From positions 1-64,000 of the forward strand of contig JAWVCW010000024.1 of the NCBI GenBank assembly GCA_033857955.1: a stretch of 64,000 bases of DNA, in the 5' to 3' direction. The translations under genes were made by a program, and so were the position numbers. Under the pieces are notes generated by a model, which saw nothing but the letters and a program-made list of their open reading frames with translations, was not told the origin of the DNA and did no database searches. Positions 20,115 through 28,499 of the stretch are shown here, one piece after another; positions within the stretch are counted from its first letter, which is position 1; every line of letters begins with the position of its first letter. The DNA comes from Gaiellasilicea sp033857955. GTDB lineage: Bacteria > Actinomycetota > Thermoleophilia > Gaiellales > Gaiellaceae.

Positions 20115-20702
20115 TCAGCGGCCGAGCCGACGTAGGAGGTTCTCCCGCACCTCGGGCCACTCGTCGTCGAGCACGCTGTACCAGGCCGAGTCGCGACGCT
20201 TGCCGCCGCGCACGAGCTGGTGCTTCCGATGCACGCCCTCGAATTGAGCCGGGAGCGCCGCCATTGCGCCGCGCGAGCGCGCGTTGCGGGCGTCGGTCTT
20301 CAGCTCCACGCGCAGGCAGCCGAGCCGCTCGAAGGCATCGCCGAGCATCAGCAGCTTCGCCTCGACGTTCGCGCCGGTCCCCCAGGCCTGCGGGATCAGC
20401 CACGTCCAACCGATCTCGAGGCTGCGGTGCTCCGGCCGGAGCGCGAGGTAGCGGGTGCTGCCGAGCACCCGGCCGTCCTCCTGCCGGACCGTCGCAAACG
20501 GCATCTCCGTCCCGGCAGCCTGGTGTGCGAGCGCGCTCTCGACGTAGTCGTGCATCTCCTCGCGCGTCTCGGGTTGGAAGACCGAGAGCCACCGCCAGGT
20601 CGCCGGGTGGCGCGATGCCTCCCAGAGGCCGTCCTCGTGGGCAGCCGTCAACGGCTCGAGCCGCACGAGCTCGCCTGCCAGGGTCGTCGCAGTCCAGGCC
20701 AT
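20115..20702 (-). CDS. GNAT family N-acetyltransferase
   Basis: A 195-residue acetyltransferase of the RimJ/RimL-like group, opening with LAGELVRLEPLTAAHEDGLW. The core is seen in RSLEIGWTWLIPQAWGTGANVEAKLL (acetyl-CoA loop, here W-GTGAN instead of the usual G-G-A/G) and RVELKTDARNARSRGAMAAL, the variant characteristic of the PA2271-like subfamily. Start ATG at 20702 is chosen from the domain limit; it lies 10 bp from the divergent ferritin-like gene. Substrate unknown. Confidence 0.87.
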   Translation of the reverse strand: MAWTATTLAGELVRLEPLTAAHEDGLWEASRHPATWRWLSVFQPETREEMHDYVESALAHQAAGTEMPFATVRQEDGRVLGSTRYLALRPEHRSLEIGWTWLIPQAWGTGANVEAKLLMLGDAFERLGCLRVELKTDARNARSRGAMAALPAQFEGVHRKHQLVRGGKRRDSAWYSVLDDEWPEVRENLLRRLGR

Positions 20703-20712
20703 CGCTACTAGA

Positions 20713-21042
20713 GTGCCGGTTGTGCCGTTCGACCAGTACCACGAGCCGCCCGCTGAGCTCTCGCCCGATGTCCGCACGTTCGCCCGGATCTGTGCCTCGC
20801 TGATCGAGGAGGCGGAGGCGATCGGCTGGTACGAGCAGCGGCTCGACGTCGAGCGCGACCCCGATGCCCGGGCGATCATGGAGAACGCGCAGGGCGAGGA
20901 GTTCAAGCACTTCGCGATGAACCTCGAGTTCCTCGGCCGCCGAAAGCCCGAGTGGGCCGCCGTGTTGAAGCGCGTCCTCTTCCGGCCCGGCGACATCGTC
21001 GAGCACGGCGAAGAGGCCGAGGAAGAGCTCGACGCAGGTTAG
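20713..21042 (+). CDS. Encapsulated-ferritin (EncFtn) family protein lacking an encapsulin targeting peptide
   Basis: A 109-residue two-helix protein. Residues 29-75 (SLIEEAEAIGWYEQRLD ... GEEFKHFAMNLEFLGRR) match the EncFtn family, which forms ring-shaped decamers with a ferroxidase centre at subunit interfaces. All key residues of the Rhodospirillum enzyme are present with an offset of one: E33, E63, H66 (ferroxidase) and E32, E35, W39 (entry site). The tail ends EEELDAG and lacks the LTVGSLRR-like cargo signal, and no encapsulin gene is adjacent. GTG start; a zinc-ribbon gene follows 9 bp later. Role in iron oxidation is inferred from family. Confidence 0.82.
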   Translation: MPVVPFDQYHEPPAELSPDVRTFARICASLIEEAEAIGWYEQRLDVERDPDARAIMENAQGEEFKHFAMNLEFLGRRKPEWAAVLKRVLFRPGDIVEHGEEAEEELDAG

Positions 21043-21051
21043 ACTGGGCGC

Positions 21052-21258
21052 ATGCCGATCTACGAGTACGCGTGCATGGAATGCGAATCGCACTTCGAGG
21101 AGCTCGTCCGGAACGCCGAGCAGGCGGTGGCGTGCCCCGAGTGCGGTGCGGGAAACGTGCTGAAGCAGCTCTCGACCTTCGCGGTCGCGGGCGTCTCGTC
21201 GCAGCCGAAGTTCGGCGGCGGCGGCGGTTGCTGCGGTGGCTCCTGCGGCTGCGGCTGA
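21052..21258 (+). CDS. FmdB family zinc-ribbon protein
   Basis: A 68-residue protein starting MPIYEYACMECESHFEEL, the diagnostic N-terminus of FmdB-type putative regulatory proteins. Two CxxC knuckles (CMEC, CPEC) form one zinc ribbon. The C-terminus is a glycine/cysteine tail (GGGGGCCGGSCGCG), which could bind another metal or cluster. It follows the EncFtn-like gene by 9 bp and is probably co-transcribed with it. The family's role is not established. Confidence 0.88.
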   Translation: MPIYEYACMECESHFEELVRNAEQAVACPECGAGNVLKQLSTFAVAGVSSQPKFGGGGGCCGGSCGCG

Positions 21259-21436
21259 GCGCGCGCTTGCCGGGCGGCTCCCGCCGGGCTGAACCCGGCT
21301 CCGCAACCCTCGCACCGCTCGCGGCGCTCCACCCGGCGGGCCGTACCGCCGTACTGTCCCACCGGCCTACGCACCGCGAGCGGCGCGCCAGCACGCACTC
21401 AGTGGGCGTCCGGCAGCGGGCGTAGACTCACCTTCG

Positions 21437-22099
21437 ATGAGCGAACTGCTCGCGACGTACAGGGACGAGACGCTCGGCTGCACCCGCTGCGCGCTTGCTT
21501 CGACGAGGACACAGGTCGTCTTCGGCTCCGGCGACGCGAACGCCGAGCTGATGTTCGTCGGCGAGGCGCCCGGCTACCACGAGGACCAGCAGGGCGTTCC
21601 CTTCGTCGGCCAGGCCGGCCAGCTGCTCGAGAAGCTCCTGAACGGGATCGGGCTTACGCGCGCGGACGTGTACATCGCGAACGTGCTCAAGTGCCGCCCG
21701 CCCGGGAATCGCGACCCTCACCCCGAGGAGATCGAGGCCTGCGAGTCGCATCTCTTCCGCCAGATCGAATTGATTCGCCCGACCCTTGTTGCCACACTGG
21801 GCAACTTCGCGACCAAGCTGCTCTCCGGCAAGCCGACCGGGATCACGCGTGTGCACGGTGTGCCGCAGCAGGTGACGCTCGGCGGCAACGACGTGACGCT
21901 CTACCCGCTCTACCACCCGGCGGCGGCGCTCTACACGCGCTCGATGCTCGCCGTGCTCGAGGAGGACTTTCTCCGCATCCCGGAACTGCTCGGACGTGCT
22001 CACGTCCCGGCCACCGAGAGTCCGTTCGCGGCGGAGCCTGAACCGGAGCCGGTCGTGGAACGCGCGTACGAACCGGCCGTCCAGCTCGGACTTTTCTAG
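21437..22099 (+). CDS. Family 4 uracil-DNA glycosylase with C-terminal clamp-binding-like motif
   Basis: A 220-residue Fe-S uracil-DNA glycosylase that starts base-excision repair of deaminated cytosine. N-terminal CTRC plus later cysteines (KCRPPGNRDPHPEE..C) form the 4Fe-4S site; active-site motifs are GEAPGYHEDQQGVPFVG (motif with catalytic region GEAPG) and YHPAA. After the domain a Glu/Pro-rich linker of about 30 residues ends in QLGLF at the extreme C-terminus, matching the beta-clamp-binding pentapeptide QL(S/D)LF. It sits 6 bp upstream of tsaE. Confidence 0.93.
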   Translation: MSELLATYRDETLGCTRCALASTRTQVVFGSGDANAELMFVGEAPGYHEDQQGVPFVGQAGQLLEKLLNGIGLTRADVYIANVLKCRPPGNRDPHPEEIEACESHLFRQIELIRPTLVATLGNFATKLLSGKPTGITRVHGVPQQVTLGGNDVTLYPLYHPAAALYTRSMLAVLEEDFLRIPELLGRAHVPATESPFAAEPEPEPVVERAYEPAVQLGLF

Positions 22100-22105
22100 C
22101 CCCCG

Positions 22106-22543
22106 ATGGAGTTGCGCTCGTCGTCGCCCGGCGAGACCGAGGAGATCGCCGGGCGGCTGGCGGCCGGGCTCGTTCCGGGCGACGTCGTGACGGTGTCGGG
22201 CGAGCTCGGCTCCGGCAAGACGACCTTCGTTCGCGGCGCCTGCCGCGCACTCGGCGTGACCGCCCCGGTGACGAGCCCCACGTACACGATCGGCCACCGC
22301 TACGAAGGCGACCCGGACGTCTCCCATCTCGACCTCTATCGCTTCGCCGGCGTGTCGGCTGCCGAGTGGGCCGACCTGGAGCCCTACTTCGACGATGCGG
22401 TCGTGTTCGTCGAGTGGCCGGAGGCAGGGGCCGGCGGCCTGCCGGAAGTTCGGGCCTCGATTCGGCTCGAGCACGACACCCCGACAAGCCGCCTGCTCCG
22501 GATCGAAGCGGAGCCGGAGCTGCTCGCCCGGATCGCGGCGTAA
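22106..22543 (+). CDS. tsaE: tRNA threonylcarbamoyladenosine biosynthesis ATPase TsaE
   Basis: A 145-residue P-loop ATPase that activates the TsaB-TsaD complex in synthesis of t6A37 on ANN-decoding tRNAs. The Walker A motif SGELGSGKTTFV is at about residues 33-42; SPTYTIGHRY (switch I) and HLDLYRF are the diagnostic TsaE motifs, followed by FVEWPE. Full length. First of four t6A genes in a row, 64 bp before tsaB. Confidence 0.96.
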   Translation: MELRSSSPGETEEIAGRLAAGLVPGDVVTVSGELGSGKTTFVRGACRALGVTAPVTSPTYTIGHRYEGDPDVSHLDLYRFAGVSAAEWADLEPYFDDAVVFVEWPEAGAGGLPEVRASIRLEHDTPTSRLLRIEAEPELLARIAA

Positions 22544-22607
22544 GATTCCGGAGAATGAGACGCGCGATCGTGACCTCGACGCTTCCGGCTCCGTAGGGTC
22601 GGGCCGG

Positions 22608-23195
22608 GTGCTGATCCTGGCCTTCGACACGGCGACAGAGCGGGCGACGAGCGCGCTCGTCGACGACGGGGAGGTTCTCGGCGAACGGGTCTCGCGTGCG
22701 TCGACGCTGCTCGCCGATGTCGACGCGCTCCTCCGTCAAGCGGGTGCTCATCCGCGGGACGTCGACGCGCTTGCCGTCGGCACCGGGCCGGGCAGCTTCA
22801 CCGGCATCCGGATCGGCCTCGCGGCCGCACGCGGCCTGGGGCTCGCGCTCGGTGTGCCCGCCGCAGGAGTCTCCACGCTCGACGCTCTGACGGCAGGAGC
22901 GCCCGAGGCAATTCCGGTGATCGATGCCAGGCGGCGTGAGGTGTTCGTTCCCGGACCACGCGCCGTCGCTCCCGCCGATCTTCGGCTGGAGCCGGGAGCG
23001 CTGTATGTCGGTGACGGCGCCGTGCGCTACCGCGATCTCTTCGAGCAGGGGGGAGCGGAGGTGCCACCGGACGGAGACGAGCGCCACCTACCGAGGGCAC
23101 GCTTCCACGCGGAGCTCGCGCGCGACTTCGGCCCGGTCGAGCTCGTCGAGCCGCTCTACGTTCGGATTCCGGACGCCGTCGAGGCAACTCGGTGA
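22608..23195 (+). CDS. tsaB: t6A biosynthesis protein TsaB
   Basis: A 195-residue ASKHA-fold protein that scaffolds TsaD and TsaE. The N-terminal FDTATERATSALVDD and the conserved GTGPGSFTGIRIGLAAARGL segment (about residues 60-80) identify the family. It lacks the TsaD metal-binding histidines, as expected. GTG start at 22608 is set by the domain; the stop overlaps the rimI start (GTGA). Slightly shorter than E. coli TsaB (231). Confidence 0.94.
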   Translation: MLILAFDTATERATSALVDDGEVLGERVSRASTLLADVDALLRQAGAHPRDVDALAVGTGPGSFTGIRIGLAAARGLGLALGVPAAGVSTLDALTAGAPEAIPVIDARRREVFVPGPRAVAPADLRLEPGALYVGDGAVRYRDLFEQGGAEVPPDGDERHLPRARFHAELARDFGPVELVEPLYVRIPDAVEATR

Positions 23196-23665
23196 ACGTG
23201 GAGCTCCGCAAGCTCGAGCTCCGCGACCTGGGCGCGATCGAGAAGATCGAGCGCGAGTCGTACCCGACCCCATGGTCGCGCTCGATGTTCGCGGGCGAGC
23301 TGGCCAAGCCAAGCTCGCTCTCGCTCGGAGCGTTCGAGCCGGAGGGGGGCATGCTGGTCGGCTACCTCGTGATCTCGCGCTACGTCGACGCGTGGCACGT
23401 CATGAACCTCGCGGTCACGCCTCCGTACCGGCGCCACGGGATCGCCCGGGCGCTTCTCGACCAGCTCTTCGAGGTGACCGCGTCCGACGAGCGCCGCGGC
23501 TACACGCTCGAGGTGCGGGTCTCCAACGAGGGTGCGATCAAGCTCTACGAGCGGATGGGCTTCGTCGCCCGAGGCGTCCGGCGCGGCTACTACACGGACA
23601 ACCGCGAGGACGCGTTGATCATGTGGCGCGACCCCGTCGCGGACGAGCACGCCGAGGCGGGATGA
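23192..23665 (+). CDS. rimI: Ribosomal-protein-alanine acetyltransferase RimI
   Basis: A 157-residue GNAT protein. The opening LRKLELRDLGAIEKIERESYPTPWSRSMF and the acetyl-CoA loop YRRHGIARALL followed by LEVRVSNEGAIKLYERMGF are typical of RimI, which acetylates the N-terminal alanine of ribosomal protein S18. Embedding between tsaB and tsaD with 4-bp overlaps on both sides is the usual bacterial arrangement; the Tsa linkage is conserved but its meaning is unclear. Confidence 0.93.
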   Translation: MNVELRKLELRDLGAIEKIERESYPTPWSRSMFAGELAKPSSLSLGAFEPEGGMLVGYLVISRYVDAWHVMNLAVTPPYRRHGIARALLDQLFEVTASDERRGYTLEVRVSNEGAIKLYERMGFVARGVRRGYYTDNREDALIMWRDPVADEHAEAG

Positions 23666-24624
23666 TCCTCGGGATCGAGACCTCGTGCGACGAGACTGCC
23701 GCGGCGCTCGTCACCCGCGACGGTCAGATCCGCTCGAACGTCGTCTCCTCGCAGGCCGAGCTGCATGCGCGCTACGGCGGCGTCGTCCCCGAGATCGCCT
23801 CGCGCCGGCATCTCGAGCTCGTCGCGCCGGTGGTGCGAGAGGCGTTGGCGGAGGCCGGAGCCGGCCTCGACGACCTCGAGTCAGTCGCCGTCACCCAGGG
23901 GCCTGGTCTCGTTGGCGCATTGCTCGTGGGGCTCTCCGCGGCGAAGGCGTTCGCCTGGGCGCGAGGTCTCCCGCTCGTGCCCGTCGACCATCTTCACGGT
24001 CACGTCGCCTCGCTCTACCTCGGTCCCGACCCGGTCGAGCCACCGTTTCTGTGCCTCCTCGCAAGCGGTGGTCACACACTGCTGCTCGAGGTGCGCGACC
24101 GTTCGGGCTATCGGGTTCTCGGCACCTCGATCGACGACGCCGCCGGCGAGGCGTTCGACAAGGGGGCGCGGCTGCTCGGCCTCGGCTATCCGGGCGGCGC
24201 CGCGATCGACATGCTGGCGCAGGAGGGGAATCCCGAGGCGTTCTCCTTCCCGGTCGCGCGGCTGGATGGCCTCGACTTCTCGTTCTCCGGCCTGAAGACC
24301 TCGCTGCTCTACACGGTGCGGGACCTCGGCGGCGAGGCCGAGTCGCGCAAGGCGGATCTCGCCGCGTCGTACCAGCGTGCGATCGTGCGGGCGCTCTCCG
24401 AGCAGACACGTCGCGCCGCAGAGGAAGAGGGCCTGGAATCGATCGCCGTCGTCGGCGGCGTCGCTGCCAATTCCGGGTTGCGCGCGGCGCTCCCGGACGC
24501 GCGCTTCGCACCGCTCGCTCTCTGCACCGACAACGCGGCGATGATCGCGTCCGCAGGCAGGTACGGCAGGAGCCTTCCCTATCCTCGTTACCTTGATCTC
24601 GACGCGTATGCATCACGGGCCTGA
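23662..24624 (+). CDS. tsaD: tRNA N6-adenosine threonylcarbamoyltransferase TsaD
   Basis: A 320-residue catalytic subunit transferring threonylcarbamoyl to A37. Seen: MILGIETSCDETAAALV, the metal-binding HLHGHVAS histidines (about residue 110), LLASGGHTLLL, GEAFDKGARLLGLGYPGG and a terminal NAAMIASAG. The gene overlaps rimI by ATGA. Its last 17 bases overlap the chosen start of the downstream protease. Length is at the short end of the family (E. coli 337), with no missing motif. Confidence 0.97.
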   Translation: MILGIETSCDETAAALVTRDGQIRSNVVSSQAELHARYGGVVPEIASRRHLELVAPVVREALAEAGAGLDDLESVAVTQGPGLVGALLVGLSAAKAFAWARGLPLVPVDHLHGHVASLYLGPDPVEPPFLCLLASGGHTLLLEVRDRSGYRVLGTSIDDAAGEAFDKGARLLGLGYPGGAAIDMLAQEGNPEAFSFPVARLDGLDFSFSGLKTSLLYTVRDLGGEAESRKADLAASYQRAIVRALSEQTRRAAEEEGLESIAVVGGVAANSGLRAALPDARFAPLALCTDNAAMIASAGRYGRSLPYPRYLDLDAYASRA

Positions 24625-27169
24625 CCGGCGCAGCCTCGCCGCCGGGCTCGTGCTCGCCGTGGCGCTGCTCGCGGCCGGCGGCGGCGAGGGCGCGCAACCG
24701 CGCGGTGCGGTCGAGAGCGGCGCGGCATCCTGGCGTGGTTTCGTCGACGGCGAGCGGAGCGCAGTCGCCCTGGGCCAGCGGATGATCGTCGTCCTCAAGA
24801 ACCCGTCGCTCGCCGATCGCCTCGGCGAGGCGGGCGGGCACGCGACCGAGTCGGCAATGCGGCGCTGGACGGCCGCCGCACTCGCGGGCCAGAAGCAGAT
24901 CGCCGCCCGCCTGTCCCGGGAGGGAATCCAGCTCGTCCCCGACTTCGTCTACACGCGAACCTTCAACGGCTTCGCGGCGCCGATCGACAGCAGGGCGCTG
25001 GCGCTGCTCGAGCGCGACAGCGACGTCGCAGGCGTGTATCCCGTGCGTGCGGCCTATCCGGCCTCCCTCTCGGCGGCCGAGCTGCGCGGCCCCGCCTTCG
25101 CGCGAGGCGCCGGGCGGCGCCCCGATCTGGCGGGCATCCCGGGCTTCGACGGGAGCGGGGTGATCGTCGCGCTGCTCGACACGGGCCTCGACATCACGCA
25201 CCCCTACATCCGCGACCGGCTGCTCGACGGGGCCGACATGCTCAACCCCGATGCACGCGCCATTGCGCACTCCCACCCCGACGATCCGACGCGGCTCGAG
25301 CGTCACGGCACGCAGATGGCGGGACTGATCGTCGGCCGCAACGGCCCCGGCGGCATCCGGGGCGTCGCGCCTGGAGCGTCGATCCTGCCGATCCGAGTCG
25401 CCGGCTGGCAACCGAGTGCCGACGGCGGCTTCGCCGTCTACGGTCGCACCGACCAGCTCCTCGCCGGCCTCGAGCGAGCCGTCGACCCGGACGCCGACGG
25501 CGACGTCCTCGACGCCGCGCGCGTTGCGGTCGTCGGCGTCACCGAGCCATTCGCCGCCTTCGCGGACGGCCCCGTCGCGCTCGCCGTCGCCGGCGCCGCG
25601 AAGCTCGACATGCTCGTCGTCGTCCCCGCCGGAAACGAAGGGCCCGCAGGCCCCGACTACGGCAGCATCGGCGGCCCGGGTGGTGCCCCGGCAGCGCTGA
25701 CCGTCGGCGCCGCGGACCTGCGCCGGCAAACCGCGACGGTGCGAGTCGTCGTGCGCTCGGGCCTCGGCGTCCTCCTCGACCGGGAGCTTCCGCTCGCGGG
25801 CGCTGCAACCCCGCGCGTCCCGCTGTCGCTCACCGTGACGAGGCCTCGCCGCGACGCCGCAACCGGCGCTCGCGGGACGTCGCTCGCACGCTATTTCGAC
25901 AACCGAGGCTACAGCCTCGTCGCCGGTCATGCCGCCCTGCTCGCGCGAGCGACCGGCCCGACCGACGACGCCCGCAACGCGGTGCTCGCCGGGGCGGCCG
26001 CGATCCTCGTCGACGGGCTCGTCCCGGCCGGAGCGCTCGGCCTCGACGACCGTCTCGACATCCCGGTCGTCGGACTGCCGGCGTCGGTCGCCGCCTCGGT
26101 CCGATCGGCCCTCGCCCGTGGCGAAGACGTCCGCGTCTCGCTCGGGGCACCGGGCTGGCGTGAGAACGAGGGGCAAGCCCGGATCGCCCCGTTCTCCTCG
26201 CACGGCCTGGCCTTCGGTGGCGACATCAAGCCAGAGGTCGCGATTGCCGGCGTCGAGTTGGTGACCGCCGACCCGGGCAGGAATGCGGACCGGACCGCCA
26301 GGTACGGAACGATCAGCGGTTCGAGCGCCGCTGCCGCGCTCGCCGGCGGAGCCGCTGCGGTGCTCGCGCAGATCCGGCCCGGGCTCGATGCGGCGGCGTT
26401 GAAGGGCGTACTCGTCGGCACCGCGGTGCCGACCCCACTCAGCCCCACGGCTGCGCAAGGGGCGGGCGTCGTCGACACGGCGGCCGCGAGCGCCTCCGAG
26501 GTGATCGCAGATCCGGCGGCGGTCGGCTTCGGCGCCGCCGACAAGCCGGGTTGGAAGGCGGTTCGCCGGATCGTCGTCCGCAACGTGTCCTCCCGGCGCG
26601 TCGCCGTCGAGGTTGCAGCCGCGGTCGAGGGGATCGCCGGGGTCTCGGTCACGGCGAAGCCGACGCGGCTCCGCCTCCCGCCAGGCACGCAGAGCATCCT
26701 GACGCTCACCGCGCACGTCTCGTTCGTTCCGAGCAGGCTCGGCGCGATCGAGGGACGGGCGCGGCTCGACGTGTCGGGCGGAGGCCGGGTCTACGTGCCG
26801 TGGGCCGTCGCCTTCCCAGTGCGCGGCTCGGCGCTGATCGGTGGCGTCACTCTCTCTGCCAGGAGCTTCCGCGCGTCCGACCGCGCACCCGCCGTGCTCA
26901 CCGTCCAGGCAGGGCAGGTGCGCGATCTCGCCGGCCGCCGCGAGGTCCGCCCGCTCACGCGCCTCGACGTCGAGCTCTGGCGGGGCCACGAGCGGGTCGG
27001 CCTGCTCGCACGGCTTCGGGACGTGCTACCCGGCCGCTACGCGTTCGGGCTCACCGGGCGTGGCCCTCGCGGCGGACCGCTCGCTCGCGGCTTGTACCGC
27101 CTGCGCGTCGTCGCGCTCCCCCCGAGCGGCTCCGCCGAGACGAAGAACGTCGGCTTCCGAATCCGGTAA
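24608..27169 (+). CDS. Secreted subtilisin-like serine protease (S8) with PA insert
   Basis: An 853-residue exported protease. The chosen ATG (24608) starts a signal peptide (SLAAGLVLAVALLAAGGG); a TTG 15 bp upstream is an alternative. An inhibitor-like prodomain precedes the catalytic domain: Asp191 (ALLDTGLD), His233 (RHGTQMAG), Asn343 (PAGNEGPAG) and Ser573. The Ser motif is GSSAAAA instead of the usual GTSMAAP, and His is followed by GTQM rather than GTHV. A PA-like domain is inserted at about 430-520, and beta domains form the C-terminus. It trails the t6A operon and may be read through from it. Confidence 0.9.
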   Translation: MHHGPDRRSLAAGLVLAVALLAAGGGEGAQPRGAVESGAASWRGFVDGERSAVALGQRMIVVLKNPSLADRLGEAGGHATESAMRRWTAAALAGQKQIAARLSREGIQLVPDFVYTRTFNGFAAPIDSRALALLERDSDVAGVYPVRAAYPASLSAAELRGPAFARGAGRRPDLAGIPGFDGSGVIVALLDTGLDITHPYIRDRLLDGADMLNPDARAIAHSHPDDPTRLERHGTQMAGLIVGRNGPGGIRGVAPGASILPIRVAGWQPSADGGFAVYGRTDQLLAGLERAVDPDADGDVLDAARVAVVGVTEPFAAFADGPVALAVAGAAKLDMLVVVPAGNEGPAGPDYGSIGGPGGAPAALTVGAADLRRQTATVRVVVRSGLGVLLDRELPLAGAATPRVPLSLTVTRPRRDAATGARGTSLARYFDNRGYSLVAGHAALLARATGPTDDARNAVLAGAAAILVDGLVPAGALGLDDRLDIPVVGLPASVAASVRSALARGEDVRVSLGAPGWRENEGQARIAPFSSHGLAFGGDIKPEVAIAGVELVTADPGRNADRTARYGTISGSSAAAALAGGAAAVLAQIRPGLDAAALKGVLVGTAVPTPLSPTAAQGAGVVDTAAASASEVIADPAAVGFGAADKPGWKAVRRIVVRNVSSRRVAVEVAAAVEGIAGVSVTAKPTRLRLPPGTQSILTLTAHVSFVPSRLGAIEGRARLDVSGGGRVYVPWAVAFPVRGSALIGGVTLSARSFRASDRAPAVLTVQAGQVRDLAGRREVRPLTRLDVELWRGHERVGLLARLRDVLPGRYAFGLTGRGPRGGPLARGLYRLRVVALPPSGSAETKNVGFRIR

Positions 27170-27227
27170 GCGGACCGGCGGTAGACTCCCGCCCGCCAAC
27201 CGAGCGACGAGCCAGTAGGAGTCGAAG

Positions 27228-28499
27228 ATGACGACGGCCGAAGCGCCTACCCACCTGCGCGAGAACCCGTACGCGATCGCGCGCGAGCAGCTGCGACGCG
27301 TCGGAGAGACGTTCGGGATCGATCCGAACCTGATCAACGTCCTCGAGCGCTGCAAGAAGTGCGTGGAGGTCTCGATCCCGGTGACGATGGACGACGGCTC
27401 CGTGAGCGTGTACGAGGGCTATCGCGTCACGCACAACATCGCCCGTGGTCCTTCGAAGGGCGGGATCCGCTACCACCCGGACGTCACGCGCGACGAGGTC
27501 AAGGCGCTCGCGATGTGGATGACCTGGAAATGCGCACTCATGGGCCTGCCGTTCGGGGGCGCGAAGGGGGGCGTGATCTGCGATCCGAAGCGGCTTTCGC
27601 GGCGTGAGCTCGAGGGGATGACCCGTCGCTTCACGAGCGAGATCATCAACGAGATCGGGCCCGAGAAGGACATTCCCGCCCCCGACGTCGGCACGGACGC
27701 GAGCGTCATGGCCTGGATCTTCGACACCTATTCGATGAACAAGGGCCACTCGGTGCTCGGCGTCGTCACCGGCAAGCCGCTCGCGATCGGCGGCTCGCTC
27801 GGGCGCGAAGAGGCAACAGCGCGCGGCGCCCTCTACGTCATCACCGATGCGCTCGAAGAGCAAGACACACGGCTCGACGGTCTTCGCGTCGCCGTGCAGG
27901 GCTTCGGCAACGTCGGTCGCCATCTCGCTCGGATGCTCGCCGAGGAGGGGGCGATGGTGATTGCCGTCTCCGACTCGAGCGGCGGCCTCTACGCCCCGAA
28001 AGGGCTCGACATGCCGTCGGTGCTCGCGCACAAGGCCGAGCACGGGACGCTGGCGGGCTTTGCCGGTGCTGACGCGATCACGAACGACGAGCTCCTCGCG
28101 CTCGAGTGCGACGTGCTCGCGCCGTGCGCGCTGGAGCAGGTGATCCACGCGGACAATGCGGCTCAGGTGAAGGCGCGGATCGTCTGCGAGGGAGCAAACG
28201 GGCCGGTGACGCCGGCCGCGGACGAGATCCTCGAGGACCGGGGCGTCCTCGTGCTCCCGGACGTGCTCGCGAACGCGGGCGGCGTCGTCGTCTCCTACTT
28301 CGAATGGGTGCAGGGTCTCCAGGAGTACTTCTGGAAGGAGGACGAGGTGAACGCGCGGCTGAACGACATCGTCACGCGGGCCTTCCGGGAGACGTCGGAG
28401 ATCAAGGCCGCTCACGAGACGAGCATGCGCATGGCCGCCTACGGGCTGGGTGTGCGGCGCGTCGCCGAGGCGACCATCACGCGGGGCCTCTATCCCTAG
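27228..28499 (+). CDS. gdhA: Glutamate dehydrogenase
   Basis: A 423-residue hexameric-type Glu/Leu/Phe/Val dehydrogenase, interconverting glutamate with 2-oxoglutarate and ammonia. Catalytic PFGGAKGGVICDP (active-site Lys), substrate region GPSKGGIRYHP, and the Rossmann motif VQGFGNVGRHLA are present. Length and features fit the NAD-dependent or dual-cofactor class seen in Gram-positives; cofactor cannot be decided. ATG with tagga ribosome site. The thioredoxin-fold gene downstream overlaps its end by 50 bp. Confidence 0.96.
   Translation: MTTAEAPTHLRENPYAIAREQLRRVGETFGIDPNLINVLERCKKCVEVSIPVTMDDGSVSVYEGYRVTHNIARGPSKGGIRYHPDVTRDEVKALAMWMTWKCALMGLPFGGAKGGVICDPKRLSRRELEGMTRRFTSEIINEIGPEKDIPAPDVGTDASVMAWIFDTYSMNKGHSVLGVVTGKPLAIGGSLGREEATARGALYVITDALEEQDTRLDGLRVAVQGFGNVGRHLARMLAEEGAMVIAVSDSSGGLYAPKGLDMPSVLAHKAEHGTLAGFAGADAITNDELLALECDVLAPCALEQVIHADNAAQVKARIVCEGANGPVTPAADEILEDRGVLVLPDVLANAGGVVVSYFEWVQGLQEYFWKEDEVNARLNDIVTRAFRETSEIKAAHETSMRMAAYGLGVRRVAEATITRGLYP

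Noticed and set aside
21259..21436. GC-rich inverted repeats between the zinc-ribbon and glycosylase genes as a small RNA
   Set aside because: Stems are short and of a kind expected by chance at this GC content; no promoter or terminator pair was found.
24593..24624. TTG start for the 853-residue protease inside tsaD
   Set aside because: The ATG 15 bp downstream gives a normal signal peptide n-region; the upstream start only adds five residues.
28450..28499. Frameshift joining gdhA to the glutaredoxin-like gene
   Set aside because: Both reading frames are intact to their proper ends; the overlap is simply long and the gdhA C-terminus is of normal length.
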